Below, one piece after another: positions 1 to 8,423 of a stretch of DNA of 64,000 nucleotides. The stretch comes from PALSA-612 sp963742925 (GTDB lineage Bacteria > Actinomycetota > Thermoleophilia > Gaiellales > Gaiellaceae): the NCBI GenBank assembly GCA_963742925.1, contig CAVUNV010000010.1:17231-81230 (forward strand), read 5' to 3'. The notes under the pieces were generated by a model. It was not told the origin of the DNA. It made no database searches and worked only from the letters and a program-made list of their open reading frames with translations. Numbering within the stretch: position 1 is the first letter of the stretch; the number at the start of each line of letters is the position of its first letter. Both the position numbers and the translations under genes were made by a program.

Positions 1-92
1 TCGATCGGGACGACGGTATGGCCTGCCTCGGCGAGCGCAGCGGCCATGACCTCGCCGACCTTGCCGCGGGCGCCGAACACTGCGACTTTCAT
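1..92 (-). CDS. dapB: 4-hydroxy-tetrahydrodipicolinate reductase, N-terminal fragment
   Basis: Only the first 30 codons are inside the window; the gene runs off the left edge. The visible residues begin MKVAVFGARGKVGEV and continue into a beta-alpha-beta start. GARGKVG fits the GxxGxxG nucleotide-binding loop of DapB, which reduces hydroxy-tetrahydrodipicolinate in the lysine/diaminopimelate pathway. The ATG overlaps the stop of the M16 peptidase gene by four bases (ATGA), so the two are probably translationally coupled. A pnp-M16 peptidase-dapB order is usual in actinobacteria, which supports the call. Another Rossmann-fold reductase cannot be excluded from 30 residues. Confidence 0.7.
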   Translation of the reverse strand, partial: MKVAVFGARGKVGEVMAAALAEAGHTVVPI

Positions 93-1384
93 GCCGCTAC
101 CTGCGCGGGCAGGCCCGGATGGATCAGCTCCACGGCGGCGAGGAAGCGATCCTCGTCAGGCCCGATTCCGCCGGCCGACAGGGCGTCCGGGGCCAGCAGC
201 ATCGCCGCGAGCTCGGCGAGCTCCGGTGCCTCGACGGCGTCGATCTCGGCGATGATCCGGTCGAGCGTCTGCAGCTCGGTGTCGCTGATCAGCGATTTCC
301 CGAGCCGGCTCATCCGGTTCGAGGTCGACTCCATCGACAGGGCGATGCGGCCCTTCAGGTTCTCCTTCGCCCGCCTCAGCTCCCGCTCGTGGACGTTGCC
401 CGCGGCGATGTCCGCGATCTCCCGCGCCACGATCTCGAGGCACTCCTGGAGATTCTCCTCGCGCGTGCCGACGTAGACGCCGACCTGCCCCGTGTCCGCG
501 TACTGCGACGCGAAGCTGTAGACCGCGTAAGCCATCCCGCGCTTCTCACGGATCTCCTGGAAGAGCCGCGAGGAGGCCGACCCGCCGAGGATCGCATCGA
601 GGACCGAGGCGGCGAAGCGGCGCCGGTCGGTGCGCGAGATCCCGACCCCGCCGACGCAGACGTGGTACTGCTCGGTGTCCTTGCGCTGGAAGCGGATGCC
701 GGGGGGCGGAGGCTTGACGATCGGCTTGCGGACACGCGTCCGTGCCTCGGGCGGCTCGACACGCTGGTGCGAGGCGCGCTCGAGCAGCTTCAGGAGCTGG
801 TCGTGCTCCAGGTTGCCCGCGGCGGCGAGCACGATGTTTCCGGCCGTGTACATCTGACGGTGGTAGGTCGAGAGCGAGCGCTTGCTGACCGTCGAGATCA
901 CCTCGGCGGTCCCGATCACCTGGCGGCCGAGCGGGTCGCCGGCGAAGATCGCCTCCGAGAGCAGGTCGTGGACGAGGTCCTGCGGGGTGTCCTCCAGCAT
1001 CGCGATCTCCTCGAGCACGACCTCCCGCTCGGTCTCGAGATCGGCGAAGGTCGGCGAGAACACCATGTCCGCCATCACGTCGAGCGCCGTCTCGACGTGG
1101 CGGTCGGGGACACGCCCGAAGACGACGGTGCTCTCTCGTGACGTGGCCGCGTTCAGCTCGCCGCCGAGCTCGTCGAAGATCTCGGCGATCTCCTGCCCCG
1201 AGTACGAGCGCGTGCCCTTGAACAGCAGGTGCTCGATGAAGTGCGTCACCCCGGCTCTCGAGGCGGTCTCGTCGCGCGAGCCCGCGCCGATCCAGAACCC
1301 GAGCGACACGGAGCGAACGGTGTCGACGCGTTCGCTGATCAGCCGCTCGCCGGTGTCGAGCTCGGAGAGAACGTACTCCTGCAT
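89..1384 (-). CDS. M16 family zinc metallopeptidase (processing-peptidase-like)
   Basis: About 431 residues, the usual size of single-unit bacterial M16 peptidases. The inverted zinc motif HxxEH is visible as HFIEH about 50 residues in, within THFIEHLLFKGT, with downstream acidic residues that fit the third zinc ligand. The C-terminal half has the second M16 domain (EIREKRGMAYAVYS). The start at MQEYVLSELDTGERL is preferred over an upstream in-frame codon because it begins exactly at the conserved domain. It lies 28 bases after the small membrane-protein gene and overlaps dapB by ATGA. The family degrades or processes peptides; the natural substrate is unknown. Confidence 0.88.
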   Translation of the reverse strand: MQEYVLSELDTGERLISERVDTVRSVSLGFWIGAGSRDETASRAGVTHFIEHLLFKGTRSYSGQEIAEIFDELGGELNAATSRESTVVFGRVPDRHVETALDVMADMVFSPTFADLETEREVVLEEIAMLEDTPQDLVHDLLSEAIFAGDPLGRQVIGTAEVISTVSKRSLSTYHRQMYTAGNIVLAAAGNLEHDQLLKLLERASHQRVEPPEARTRVRKPIVKPPPPGIRFQRKDTEQYHVCVGGVGISRTDRRRFAASVLDAILGGSASSRLFQEIREKRGMAYAVYSFASQYADTGQVGVYVGTREENLQECLEIVAREIADIAAGNVHERELRRAKENLKGRIALSMESTSNRMSRLGKSLISDTELQTLDRIIAEIDAVEAPELAELAAMLLAPDALSAGGIGPDEDRFLAAVELIHPGLPAQVAA

Positions 1385-1412
1385 CGCTCGATCGTAGCTT
1401 CGCGAGGCCGGC

Positions 1413-1889
1413 CTAGAAACCAACTCGGACGTTCGTGAAGTACCAGGCGGCGGACGTCATCCAGAGCGTGACCAGGACGGCGAAGAGCGTCCCACCCGCC
1501 AGTGGGAGCGACCAGCCCGGGTACTTGCGGCTGTGCACCATCAGCAGCTTGACGACGATCACGCCGAAGACGAACGAGCCGGCGATCGAGTGCACGAGCA
1601 CGCGCGTGTCGGTCGTGCGGAAGCCGAGGATGAAGATGCAGTGGAAGGCGACGGGCAGCGTGCAGAGGATGGCGAGGCGGCCCGACCAGCGGTGGACCGG
1701 CGACAAGATCCGCGGCGGGACCGGGATCACGCGCTGCAGCTTTCCGAAGATCCGCGCGCCGGTCGAGACCTGCACGAGCGCGAGCAGCAAGGCGGCCGAC
1801 GCGAACCACACCTTGGCCGCGATCGTCGAGGAGAACACCGACGTGACGATGCTCGTGTAGCTCGAGTTGACGCTCGCGAGGAGGTGCAT
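1413..1889 (-). CDS. four-helix membrane protein, cytochrome b561-like (DUF6529-like)
   Basis: 158 residues with four hydrophobic segments at roughly 22-42, 68-90, 100-120 and 133-150. Histidines fall in or near the helices (SPVHRWSGR, AFHCIFI, VHSIAGS, MVHSRKYPGW), the pattern expected for a b-type haem protein. I recall similar actinobacterial proteins filed as DUF6529, but this cannot be checked here. It is divergent from a c-type cytochrome gene whose start is only 35 bases away, suggesting a joint electron-transfer role (inference). Together the two genes separate pnp from the M16 peptidase gene. Confidence 0.6.
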   Translation of the reverse strand: MHLLASVNSSYTSIVTSVFSSTIAAKVWFASAALLLALVQVSTGARIFGKLQRVIPVPPRILSPVHRWSGRLAILCTLPVAFHCIFILGFRTTDTRVLVHSIAGSFVFGVIVVKLLMVHSRKYPGWSLPLAGGTLFAVLVTLWMTSAAWYFTNVRVGF

Positions 1890-1924
1890 TGGAGCCGAGC
1901 GACACTACTGGATACGATCGCCAC

Positions 1925-2287
1925 GTGTCCAGGCTCGTGGTCCTCCCGCTCGTGCTCCTCCTCGCGGTCTCGGGTGCGACCTACGCACTCGCGAAATGGC
2001 ATCCGGCCACGCCTGGCCTGCCGAAGCTCGCCGCCGGCTCGATCACGCTCGGCGACCAGTACCGCGGCCAGACGATCTACTCGACGACCTGCGCGTCCTG
2101 CCACGGCGCAAACGGCAAGGGCGGCGGCATCGGCCCGCGTCTCGCCGGCCTGCCGGTCTCGATCGCCCGGGTGAAGGCGCAGATCGACGCCGGCGGCGGC
2201 TCGATGCCCGGAGGTCTCGTCAAGGGCGCAGACGAGGCCGACGTGCTCGCCTACGTGGCGACGATCGTCTCGCTGCCGTCCGGCTGA
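1925..2287 (+). CDS. membrane-anchored mono-haem c-type cytochrome
   Basis: The GTG start gives a 120-residue protein that opens with a signal-anchor (SRLVVLPLVLLLAVSGATYA). A haem-attachment motif CASCH follows, then GKGGGIGPRLAG, and a methionine (GGSMPGG) that can serve as the sixth haem ligand. This is a short class I cytochrome c domain facing outside the membrane. An upstream TTG at 1889 would add 12 residues before the signal peptide and is less likely. It is divergent from the cytochrome b561-like membrane protein, so the pair may form one small redox module. Confidence 0.82.
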   Translation: MSRLVVLPLVLLLAVSGATYALAKWHPATPGLPKLAAGSITLGDQYRGQTIYSTTCASCHGANGKGGGIGPRLAGLPVSIARVKAQIDAGGGSMPGGLVKGADEADVLAYVATIVSLPSG

Positions 2288-2305
2288 GCCGGCCCCCGAC
2301 CAAGC

Positions 2306-2337
2306 GATCGGGGCGCAGCCTGCGCCGCGCCCCGATC
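2306..2337. terminator. bidirectional hairpin between cytochrome c and pnp
   Basis: Perfect 11-bp inverted repeat (GATCGGGGCGC / GCGCCCCGATC, loop 10) in the gap between two convergent genes. Neither side has a strong T-tract, so termination is inferred from position and stem strength. Confidence 0.6.
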
Positions 2338-2366
2338 CTCTGCTTGCCTAGCCGGTTGTCGCCTTC

Positions 2367-4835
2367 CTATCTGCGGTCGCGTCCGCCGCCGCTCCGGCCG
2401 CCCCGGCCGCGGTCGCCGCCGCGTGGCTCTTCGGGGCGCGGAGGAGCGTCCTTCGCCCGCTCGATCAGCTCCTCGGGCTGGACGAGCGATCCGTTCTCGT
2501 GCTTCGCGACGAGCTTGAGCCCGATCCGGCCCCGCTCCTTGTCGACCTCCTGCACGATCACGTCGACCACGTCGCCGCGCGCCATCACGTCCTCGATGTG
2601 CGCGACCCTGCCGGGGCCGACGTTGGAGACGTGGAGCAGTCCGTCGGTGCCCTTCTTCAGCTCGACGAAGGCGCCGAACTGCGTCGTCTTGACGACCTTG
2701 CCGGTGTAGGTGTCCCCCACCTCCGGCTCCTTCGTCAACGCGTTGATCGCGGCGATCGCGGCTTCGGACTTGGTGCCCTCGGTCGCGTAGACCAGGATCG
2801 TCCCGTCCTCCTCGATGTCGATCTGCACGTCGTAGTCGGCCTCGAGCGAGCGGATCGTCTCGCCGCCCTTGCCGATCACCATGCCGATGTACTCCGGGTT
2901 GATCTTGATCGTCGAGATCCGCGGCGCGTGGTCGCGGAGCTCGGTGCGGGTCTCGGGGAGCGCCTCGGCCATCTTGTCGAGGATGAACTCCCGTGCCCGC
3001 TTGGCCTGGTCGAGGGCCGCGCGCATGATCTCCTGCGTGACGCCGGTGATCTTGATGTCCATCTGCAGGGCGGTGATGCCCTCGCGGGACCCGGCGACCT
3101 TGAAGTCCATGTCACCGAGGTGATCCTCGGCACCCTGGATGTCGGTGAGGATGACGTAGTCGTCGCCCTCCTTGACGAGGCCCATCGCGATGCCGCCGAC
3201 CGGCCGCTTGATCGGCACGCCGGCGTCCATCAGGGCCAGCGTCGAGCCGCAGACCGAGCCCATCGACGACGAGCCGTTCGACTCGAGCGTCTCCGAGACG
3301 AGGCGGATCGTGTACGGGAAGTCCTCCGGCGGCGGGATCACGGCCTCGAGCGCCCGCTGCGCGAGCGCGCCGTGGCCGATGTCGCGGCGCTTCGGGCCCC
3401 GCATGAAGCCCGTCTCCCCGACCGAGTAGGGCGGGAAGTTGTAGTGGTGCATGTACCGGCGCTCGGCCTCGAGCGACAGGTCGTCGATCCGCTGTCCCTC
3501 CTTGGCGGTGCCGAGGGTGAGCAGCGTCATGATCTGCGTCTGGCCCCGCGTGAACAGCGCCGAGCCGTGTGTTCGCGGTGAGACGCCGACCTCGCACGTG
3601 ACCTGGCGGATGTCCTCGCTCCCGCGTCCGTCCGGGCGGCGCTTGTCGACCGCGATCTTCTTCCGGACGAGGTCCTTGTAGATCGCGTCGGCGGCCCGCT
3701 TCAGGAACTGCTTGGTCATCTGATCCTTGGCGGGGGCCTCACCGTCCGCGGTCATGGGACCGGCCGGGAACGGAAGCTGCGACTGCTCGACGATCCGCTC
3801 GTAGAGCAATGACCGCTTCGCCGACTTCAGCTCCTTCGAGTCCTGCTCGGCCTCCGTGAGCGCCGTCAGGTCCTGCTCGAACTGTTGCCGCACCGGGGCC
3901 TCGACGGCCTCCATCCGGACGGTCTCGAGCAGGGCGTTGAGGCTCGAGCGGACCTGCGCCCGGCGGAGGATGTCGTCCTCGGTGGACTCCATCGTCAGCT
4001 CGGGTGCCAGCTCGTCCTCGATCGCCTCGATCACCGCTCCGCCCTCGCGGAGCCCGTGCAGCCGGATCTCCTCGCGGACACGGTCGCCGTGGCGCTCCTT
4101 CAGCTCGGCCGTCAGCTCCGGGTCGAGCCACTTCGGCTTGCCGACGCGCTCACGCAGCTCGAGCTGCGCGTCGCAGAGCTTGATGATCTCGCGGTGCGCG
4201 AGCTCGAAGGCCTCGAGCAGCGTCTCCTCGGGAACCTCGGAGGCGCCGGCCTCGACCATCGTCAGGCCGTCCTTGGTGCCGACGACGATCAGGTCGAGCG
4301 TCGACCCTTCGTCGGTCGCCTGCAGCGTCGGGTTGACGACCAGCTCGCCGTCGATCAGCGAGATGCGGACGCCGCCCACCGGCCCGAGGAAGGGCAGTGG
4401 GGAGATCATCAGTGCCGCGGACGCCCCGTTGATGCACAGGATGTCGTGCGGGGTGATGAGGTCGGCCGAGAGCGTGGTGCAGATCACCTGCACCTCGTTG
4501 CGGAACCCCTTCGGCCACAGCGGCCGGATCGGGCGGTCGATCATGCGTGCGGTCAGGATCGCCCGCTCGGTCGGCCGTCCCTCGCGCTTGAAGAAACCGC
4601 CGGGGATCTTCCCTGCGGCGTACATGCGCTCCTCGACGTCGACCGTGAGCGGGAAGAAGTCCGCGCCCTCGCGCGCCTCCATCCGCCCCTGCGCGGTCGC
4701 CAGCACCATCGTGTCGCCCGAACGGACGAGGACGGCGCCGTCGGCCTGCTTGGCCAGCTTGCCTGTCTCGAAGACGATCTCGTCGTCTCCGACGGTCACC
4801 GAGACCGATGTGGGCTGCTCGGTGGCAATACTCAT
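2367..4835 (-). CDS. pnp: polyribonucleotide nucleotidyltransferase (PNPase)
   Basis: 822 residues with all expected domains in order: first RNase PH domain (EGADFFPLTVDVEER, GGFFKREGRPTE), helical linker, second RNase PH domain (RPDGRGSEDIRQVTCEVG, FTRGQTQIMTLLTLG), KH domain with GMVIGKGGETIRSLE near residue 600, and S1 domain (VGDTYTGKVVKTTQFGAFV). The end is an Arg/Gly-rich tail. PNPase degrades mRNA 3'-5' by phosphorolysis. The ATG at 4835 has GGAGGA upstream; longer in-frame readings pass through an 18-bp hairpin and are rejected. It lies downstream of rpsO, the classic rpsO-pnp order. Confidence 0.97.
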   Translation of the reverse strand: MSIATEQPTSVSVTVGDDEIVFETGKLAKQADGAVLVRSGDTMVLATAQGRMEAREGADFFPLTVDVEERMYAAGKIPGGFFKREGRPTERAILTARMIDRPIRPLWPKGFRNEVQVICTTLSADLITPHDILCINGASAALMISPLPFLGPVGGVRISLIDGELVVNPTLQATDEGSTLDLIVVGTKDGLTMVEAGASEVPEETLLEAFELAHREIIKLCDAQLELRERVGKPKWLDPELTAELKERHGDRVREEIRLHGLREGGAVIEAIEDELAPELTMESTEDDILRRAQVRSSLNALLETVRMEAVEAPVRQQFEQDLTALTEAEQDSKELKSAKRSLLYERIVEQSQLPFPAGPMTADGEAPAKDQMTKQFLKRAADAIYKDLVRKKIAVDKRRPDGRGSEDIRQVTCEVGVSPRTHGSALFTRGQTQIMTLLTLGTAKEGQRIDDLSLEAERRYMHHYNFPPYSVGETGFMRGPKRRDIGHGALAQRALEAVIPPPEDFPYTIRLVSETLESNGSSSMGSVCGSTLALMDAGVPIKRPVGGIAMGLVKEGDDYVILTDIQGAEDHLGDMDFKVAGSREGITALQMDIKITGVTQEIMRAALDQAKRAREFILDKMAEALPETRTELRDHAPRISTIKINPEYIGMVIGKGGETIRSLEADYDVQIDIEEDGTILVYATEGTKSEAAIAAINALTKEPEVGDTYTGKVVKTTQFGAFVELKKGTDGLLHVSNVGPGRVAHIEDVMARGDVVDVIVQEVDKERGRIGLKLVAKHENGSLVQPEELIERAKDAPPRPEEPRGGDRGRGGRSGGGRDRR

Positions 4836-4854
4836 GTTGTCCTCCACTTCTTCT

Positions 4855-4917
4855 GGAGAGTGGAGGTTTGAGTCAGCCTCGGCCGCGGGCCGGAGCTCGC
4901 TCAAACTTCCACTCTCC
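4855..4917 (-). promoter_or_regulatory. long hairpin in the rpsO-pnp intergenic RNA
   Basis: Inverted repeat with arms 4855-4872 and 4900-4917, pairing at 17 of 18 positions (one A/C mismatch in the transcript). The 27-base loop can form a smaller GC stem. It ends about 20 bases before the pnp start and sits between rpsO and pnp on their transcript. In E. coli an RNase III hairpin at this place controls PNPase autoregulation; an equivalent role here is inferred from position and stem length. Confidence 0.65.
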
Positions 4918-4940
4918 GGGTCTGTTCTCTTCGCTCGCGC

Positions 4941-5210
4941 CTAGCGACGCAGGCCGAGCTCCTTGATCAGCGCGCGATAGCCCTCGACGTTCGTCCGCTG
5001 CTGGTAGTCGAGCAGCCGGCGGCGGCGTCCCACGAGCTTGAGCAGGCCGCGCCGCGAGTGGTGATCCTTCGGGTGCGTGCGCATGTGCTCGGTGAGCTCG
5101 TTGATGCGGGTCGTGAGGAGAGCCACCTGTACCTCCGTCGACCCCGTATCGGAGTCGTGGCGGCCGTGCTTGCCGAAAATCTCCTGCTTCGCTTCCTTGG
5201 TGAGAGTCAT
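4941..5210 (-). CDS. rpsO: 30S ribosomal protein S15
   Basis: 89 residues, exactly the family length. Conserved S15 features are present: MTLTKEAKQEIFGKHGRHDS, DTGSTEVQVALLTTRINEL, and HHSRRGLLKLVGRRRRLLDYQ. S15 binds the central domain of 16S rRNA early in small-subunit assembly. The ATG follows a strong CGGAGG site. It is the first gene of the rpsO-pnp unit. The reading frame stays open upstream, but S15 always begins at this point. Confidence 0.97.
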   Translation of the reverse strand: MTLTKEAKQEIFGKHGRHDSDTGSTEVQVALLTTRINELTEHMRTHPKDHHSRRGLLKLVGRRRRLLDYQQRTNVEGYRALIKELGLRR

Positions 5211-5341
5211 GCAACCTCCGTGTAGACGTCTCCGCAGTCCCAGCACGTCGCGTAGGAAGCCACGCGTGCGGCCGAGGCTGCGGTCTGCGGACAGGGTACC
5301 AGCCGCGGTCGCTCGTTCTGTGCCGGCGTCGGCTCGAAGAC

Positions 5342-5356
5342 CGGTGTCAGACACCG
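5342..5356. repeat. short palindrome CGGTGTC-A-GACACCG
   Basis: A perfect 7-bp inverted repeat around one central base. On the minus strand it supplies the TGA stop of the corrected purine nucleoside phosphorylase gene. Related copies occur at 40924-40938 and 41025-41041, and a variant at 42300-42326. Confidence 0.6.
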
Positions 5357-6163
5357 CCGGTCAGGCCGCCCAGCTGATCCAGCACGCCGACGAGGAGGCC
5401 CGCGCACCTCGGCGCAGCTGCCTCCCCCACCGCCATCACGTCCAGGTGGGACAGCTTCTCCGTCCCCGAGCCCGGCGGCGAGGTTGGTCACGAGCGAGAT
5501 CGCCAGCACCTCGGCGCCGAGCGCGTGCGCGGCGATCGCCTCCGGAACGGTGGACATGCCGACCAGGTCGGCGCCGAGCGTTCTCAGCATGCGGATCTCG
5601 GCCGGCGTCTCGAATGCGGGCCCGGGCCAGTGCGCGTAGACGCCCTCCTTGAGGCTCGGGTCGAGATCGCGCGCCAGAGCCCGGAGCCGTGCTGCGTACA
5701 GGTCGGTGAGGTCGACGAAGTGCGCGCCGACGAGCGGCGAGACGCCGGTCATCGAGATGTGGTCGCGGATCAGCACCGGCTCGCCCGGGCGCAGGCCGGT
5801 GTCGATCGCGCCGGCGGCGTTCGTCAGCACGACGACACGGCAGCCGGCGGCAACGGCCGTGCGCACGCCGTGCACCACCGGCACGACGCCGCGACCCTCG
5901 TAGAGGTGCGAGCGGCCCAGGAACACGAGCACCCGGAGCCCGTTGCGCTCGATCGCCCGGATGCGTCCCTCGTGGCCTTCCACCGCAGGCGGCAGAAAGC
6001 CGGGCAGGTCCGTCGCAGCGAGGTCGGCGATGGGCTCGCCGGCCGTGCGAGCCGCATCCTTCCAGCCGGAGCCGAGGACGAGCGCCACGTCGAACGGGGA
6101 GCCGCCCGTGCGGCGGCGAAGCTCGGCGGCGGCTTTCTGCGCGGCGGCGAGTGCCTCGTCCAT
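5347..6163 (-). CDS. purine nucleoside phosphorylase, trimeric type (one frameshift)
   Basis: Cleaves purine nucleosides with phosphate in purine salvage. Motifs include VALVLGSGWKD (phosphate loop), GRSHLYEGRG, LTNAAGAIDTGLRPGE, the glutamate of GPAFETPAEIRML, GMSTVPEA and SLVTNLAAG. After NLAAG the frame breaks: at 5460-5461 one extra base (minus-strand GACGGAG where GACGAG is expected) derails the C-terminus. Removing it restores EKLSHLDVMAVGEAAAPR and a stop at 5347, giving 271 residues, the normal family length. The uncorrected frame runs on across rpsO, which is implausible. Divergent from the gamma-glutamyltransferase-like gene, 26 bases apart. Confidence 0.88.
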
Positions 6164-6189
6164 GGACGAGTAGGGTACGGCCTCTGTCG

Positions 6190-7560
6190 ATGCCGCCTCG
6201 ACCGGTCATGAGAGCTGCGGTCGCCGCAGGCCATCCGGCGACCGCCGAAGCCGGGGCCGAGATCCTCGCCGAGGGCGGGACGGCAGCCGATGCGGCCGTC
6301 TCGGCGGCGCTCGCGTCGTGCGTCGCCGAGACGCTCATGACGGGGCTGCTCGGCGGCGGGCACGCGATCGTCTGGGACGGGCGTCGGGCGCGGAACCTCG
6401 ACTGCTTCGTCACCGTGCCGAGCGGCTCGGGGCCGCCGATGGTCGATCTGCAGGTGCCGTTCGGCGAGGAGACGGTGCATTACGCGGTCGGGCCTGCGTC
6501 GTGCGCCGTTCCCGGGCTCCCGGCCGGGCTGGACGCCCTCTGGCGCGAGTACGGGCGGCTGCCGTGGCCGCGCCTCGTCGAGCCCGCGCTCCGGCTGGCC
6601 CGGGCCGGTGTCGAGCTTCCGCCCCGGCATGCCGCCTGCCTGGCGATGCTCGAGCCGGTGATGACGCTGAACCGCGGAGCGGCGCTCTACTCGCCCGGCG
6701 GGCGGCTGCTGCAGAGCGGCGACACGCTCGCGCAGCCCGGTCTCGTCGCCGCGCTCGAGATCGTGGCCGGCGAGGGAGCCGGGAGCTTCTACCGGGGCTC
6801 GATCGCGGAGGCGCTGCTCGCCGAGCCGGGGGTGATCGTCACGCGAGGCGATCTCGAGGCGTACGAGGCACGATGGGCCGATCCGGTCGAGGTCGGCTAC
6901 GCCGGCACGCGGTTCCTGACACGGGGCGGGCTCTCCGGTGTGCCGGAGCTGCTCGGCCGCCTGCCGCGACTCCACGGGCTCTCGGCGACCGAGCGGGTGC
7001 TGGCGCTCGTCGACGCGCTGGAGGACGGGGGCGCGGAGGGGCACACCACCAACCTGTGCGTCGTCGACTCCGAGGGTCAGGTCGTGGTGCTGACGTCGAG
7101 CCTCGGGCTCGGATCGGGCGACTTCCTCCCGGGGCTCGACCTGCACCTGAACAGCATGCTCGGCGAGAAGGACCTGATCGCCGGGCCGCTCGAGCCCGGC
7201 GCGCGGATGCAGAGCATGATGGCGCCGTCGCTGGCTCTCGACGGGGATGGGCCTGTCCTGGCGATCGGCTCAGCCGGCGGTTCACGGCTGCGGGCGGCGC
7301 TGTGCACCGTCGCCGCGGGCGTGCTCGACGAGGAGCTTGCGCCGCAGGAGGCGGTCGACCGGCCGCGTTTCCACCCCGCCGGCGGGACGATCAACGCCGA
7401 GCCCGGCGTCGACGAGCCGGCCCTGCAGCGGCTCGAGTCGTCGGGTCGGTCGGTGCGCCGCTGGACCGACCTGCACCACTACTTCGGCGGGACGAGCCTC
7501 ATCTCCCGCCTGGGTGCCGCCGCAGATCCGCGGCGCGACGGGAGGGCGATCGAGCTCTAG
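6190..7560 (+). CDS. gamma-glutamyltransferase-family N-terminal-nucleophile hydrolase
   Basis: About 456 residues. The N-terminal part matches the large-subunit start of GGT (AAGHPATAEAGAEILAEGGT, AADAAVSAALASCVAET). Self-cleavage would occur before the threonine in GHTTNLCVVDSEG, followed by LTSSLG, and GSAGGSRLRAAL is the conserved glycine-rich loop near the end. Family members transfer or hydrolyse gamma-glutamyl groups of glutathione and related peptides. It is shorter than classical GGT (530-580 residues), and no signal peptide is evident, so it may be a cytoplasmic acylase-type member. The start codon could also be the ATG at 6208. The last four bases overlap the convergent ribF. Confidence 0.8.
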   Translation: MPPRPVMRAAVAAGHPATAEAGAEILAEGGTAADAAVSAALASCVAETLMTGLLGGGHAIVWDGRRARNLDCFVTVPSGSGPPMVDLQVPFGEETVHYAVGPASCAVPGLPAGLDALWREYGRLPWPRLVEPALRLARAGVELPPRHAACLAMLEPVMTLNRGAALYSPGGRLLQSGDTLAQPGLVAALEIVAGEGAGSFYRGSIAEALLAEPGVIVTRGDLEAYEARWADPVEVGYAGTRFLTRGGLSGVPELLGRLPRLHGLSATERVLALVDALEDGGAEGHTTNLCVVDSEGQVVVLTSSLGLGSGDFLPGLDLHLNSMLGEKDLIAGPLEPGARMQSMMAPSLALDGDGPVLAIGSAGGSRLRAALCTVAAGVLDEELAPQEAVDRPRFHPAGGTINAEPGVDEPALQRLESSGRSVRRWTDLHHYFGGTSLISRLGAAADPRRDGRAIEL

Positions 7561-8423
7561 ACCGGCCGCTCGGCGCGGCGCGTGGCGTCCACGTCGGCGG
7601 CGATCTGGTCGATCAGCTCCTGCTCGCTGTCGAACGCCCGCTCGTCGCGGAGGCGCTGCCAGAGCTCGACGACGAGACGCTGCCCGTAGAGGTCGCCCTC
7701 GAAGTCGAGCAGGAACGCCTCGATCTTCCGCTCGCGGCCGCCGTAGTGCGGGTTCGTGCCGATCGAGACGGCGGCGGGCATGCTCAGCGCAGCGCCGGCA
7801 TAGATGCCGAAGCCCGGCACGAGCAGATGCGCGTCGACCGCGAGATTCGCCGTCGGGAAGCCGAGCGTCCCGCCGCGCTCGTCGCCGACCACGACGACCC
7901 CCTCGAGCTCGGGCGGGCGTCCGAGCATGCCGGCCGCCGCGGCCACCTCCCCTTCGTGGAGCAGCCGGCGGATCTCCGTCGACGAGATGCCCTCCAGGAA
8001 CGGAACCGCCCGCGCATCGAACCCGAGCTCACGGAGGAGCGCCAGGTCGCCGCGGCGGCGGTGCCCGAAGCGGAACGTCTCTCCCGCGACGACCACCCGG
8101 GTGCCCATCGCGCCCAGCACGTCGCGGGCGAAGTCCTCGGGCTCCTGCTGCTGGAGGCCGTGGTCGAACCGGACAACGAGCGTGTCCTCGACGCCGTGCT
8201 CCGCGAACAGCTCCAGGCGGCGCTCGAGCGTCGAGAGCAGCTCGACGCCGTACCCGAGTGCGATGCGCGGATGGGGATCGAACGTCAGGACGGTCGGAAC
8301 GAGGCCCGTCTCGACGGCCGCCCCGATCACCTGCTGGTGGCCGCGGTGGACACCGTCGAAGGTGCCGATCGCCACCGCCCGGGGGCGCGGCTCGAGCTCG
8401 GCGACCGACCGGGCGATCCTCAC
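7557..8423 (-). CDS. ribF: bifunctional riboflavin kinase / FAD synthetase
   Basis: 288 residues. The N-terminal FMN adenylyltransferase domain shows GTFDGVHRGHQQVI, TFDPHPR and GISSTEIRRLL. The C-terminal flavokinase domain shows LGFPTANL, GIYAGAA and IGTNPHYGG. It makes FMN from riboflavin and then FAD. The GTG start overlaps the truB stop (GTGA), as usual for truB-ribF pairs. Last gene of the rimP-infB-truB operon; its end overlaps the convergent GGT-like gene by four bases. Confidence 0.95.
   Translation of the reverse strand: MRIARSVAELEPRPRAVAIGTFDGVHRGHQQVIGAAVETGLVPTVLTFDPHPRIALGYGVELLSTLERRLELFAEHGVEDTLVVRFDHGLQQQEPEDFARDVLGAMGTRVVVAGETFRFGHRRRGDLALLRELGFDARAVPFLEGISSTEIRRLLHEGEVAAAAGMLGRPPELEGVVVVGDERGGTLGFPTANLAVDAHLLVPGFGIYAGAALSMPAAVSIGTNPHYGGRERKIEAFLLDFEGDLYGQRLVVELWQRLRDERAFDSEQELIDQIAADVDATRRAERPV

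Noticed and set aside
5207..5346. C-terminal extension of the purine nucleoside phosphorylase reaching into rpsO
   Set aside because: It follows a frameshift; the corrected frame ends at 5347 with the conserved family C-terminus.
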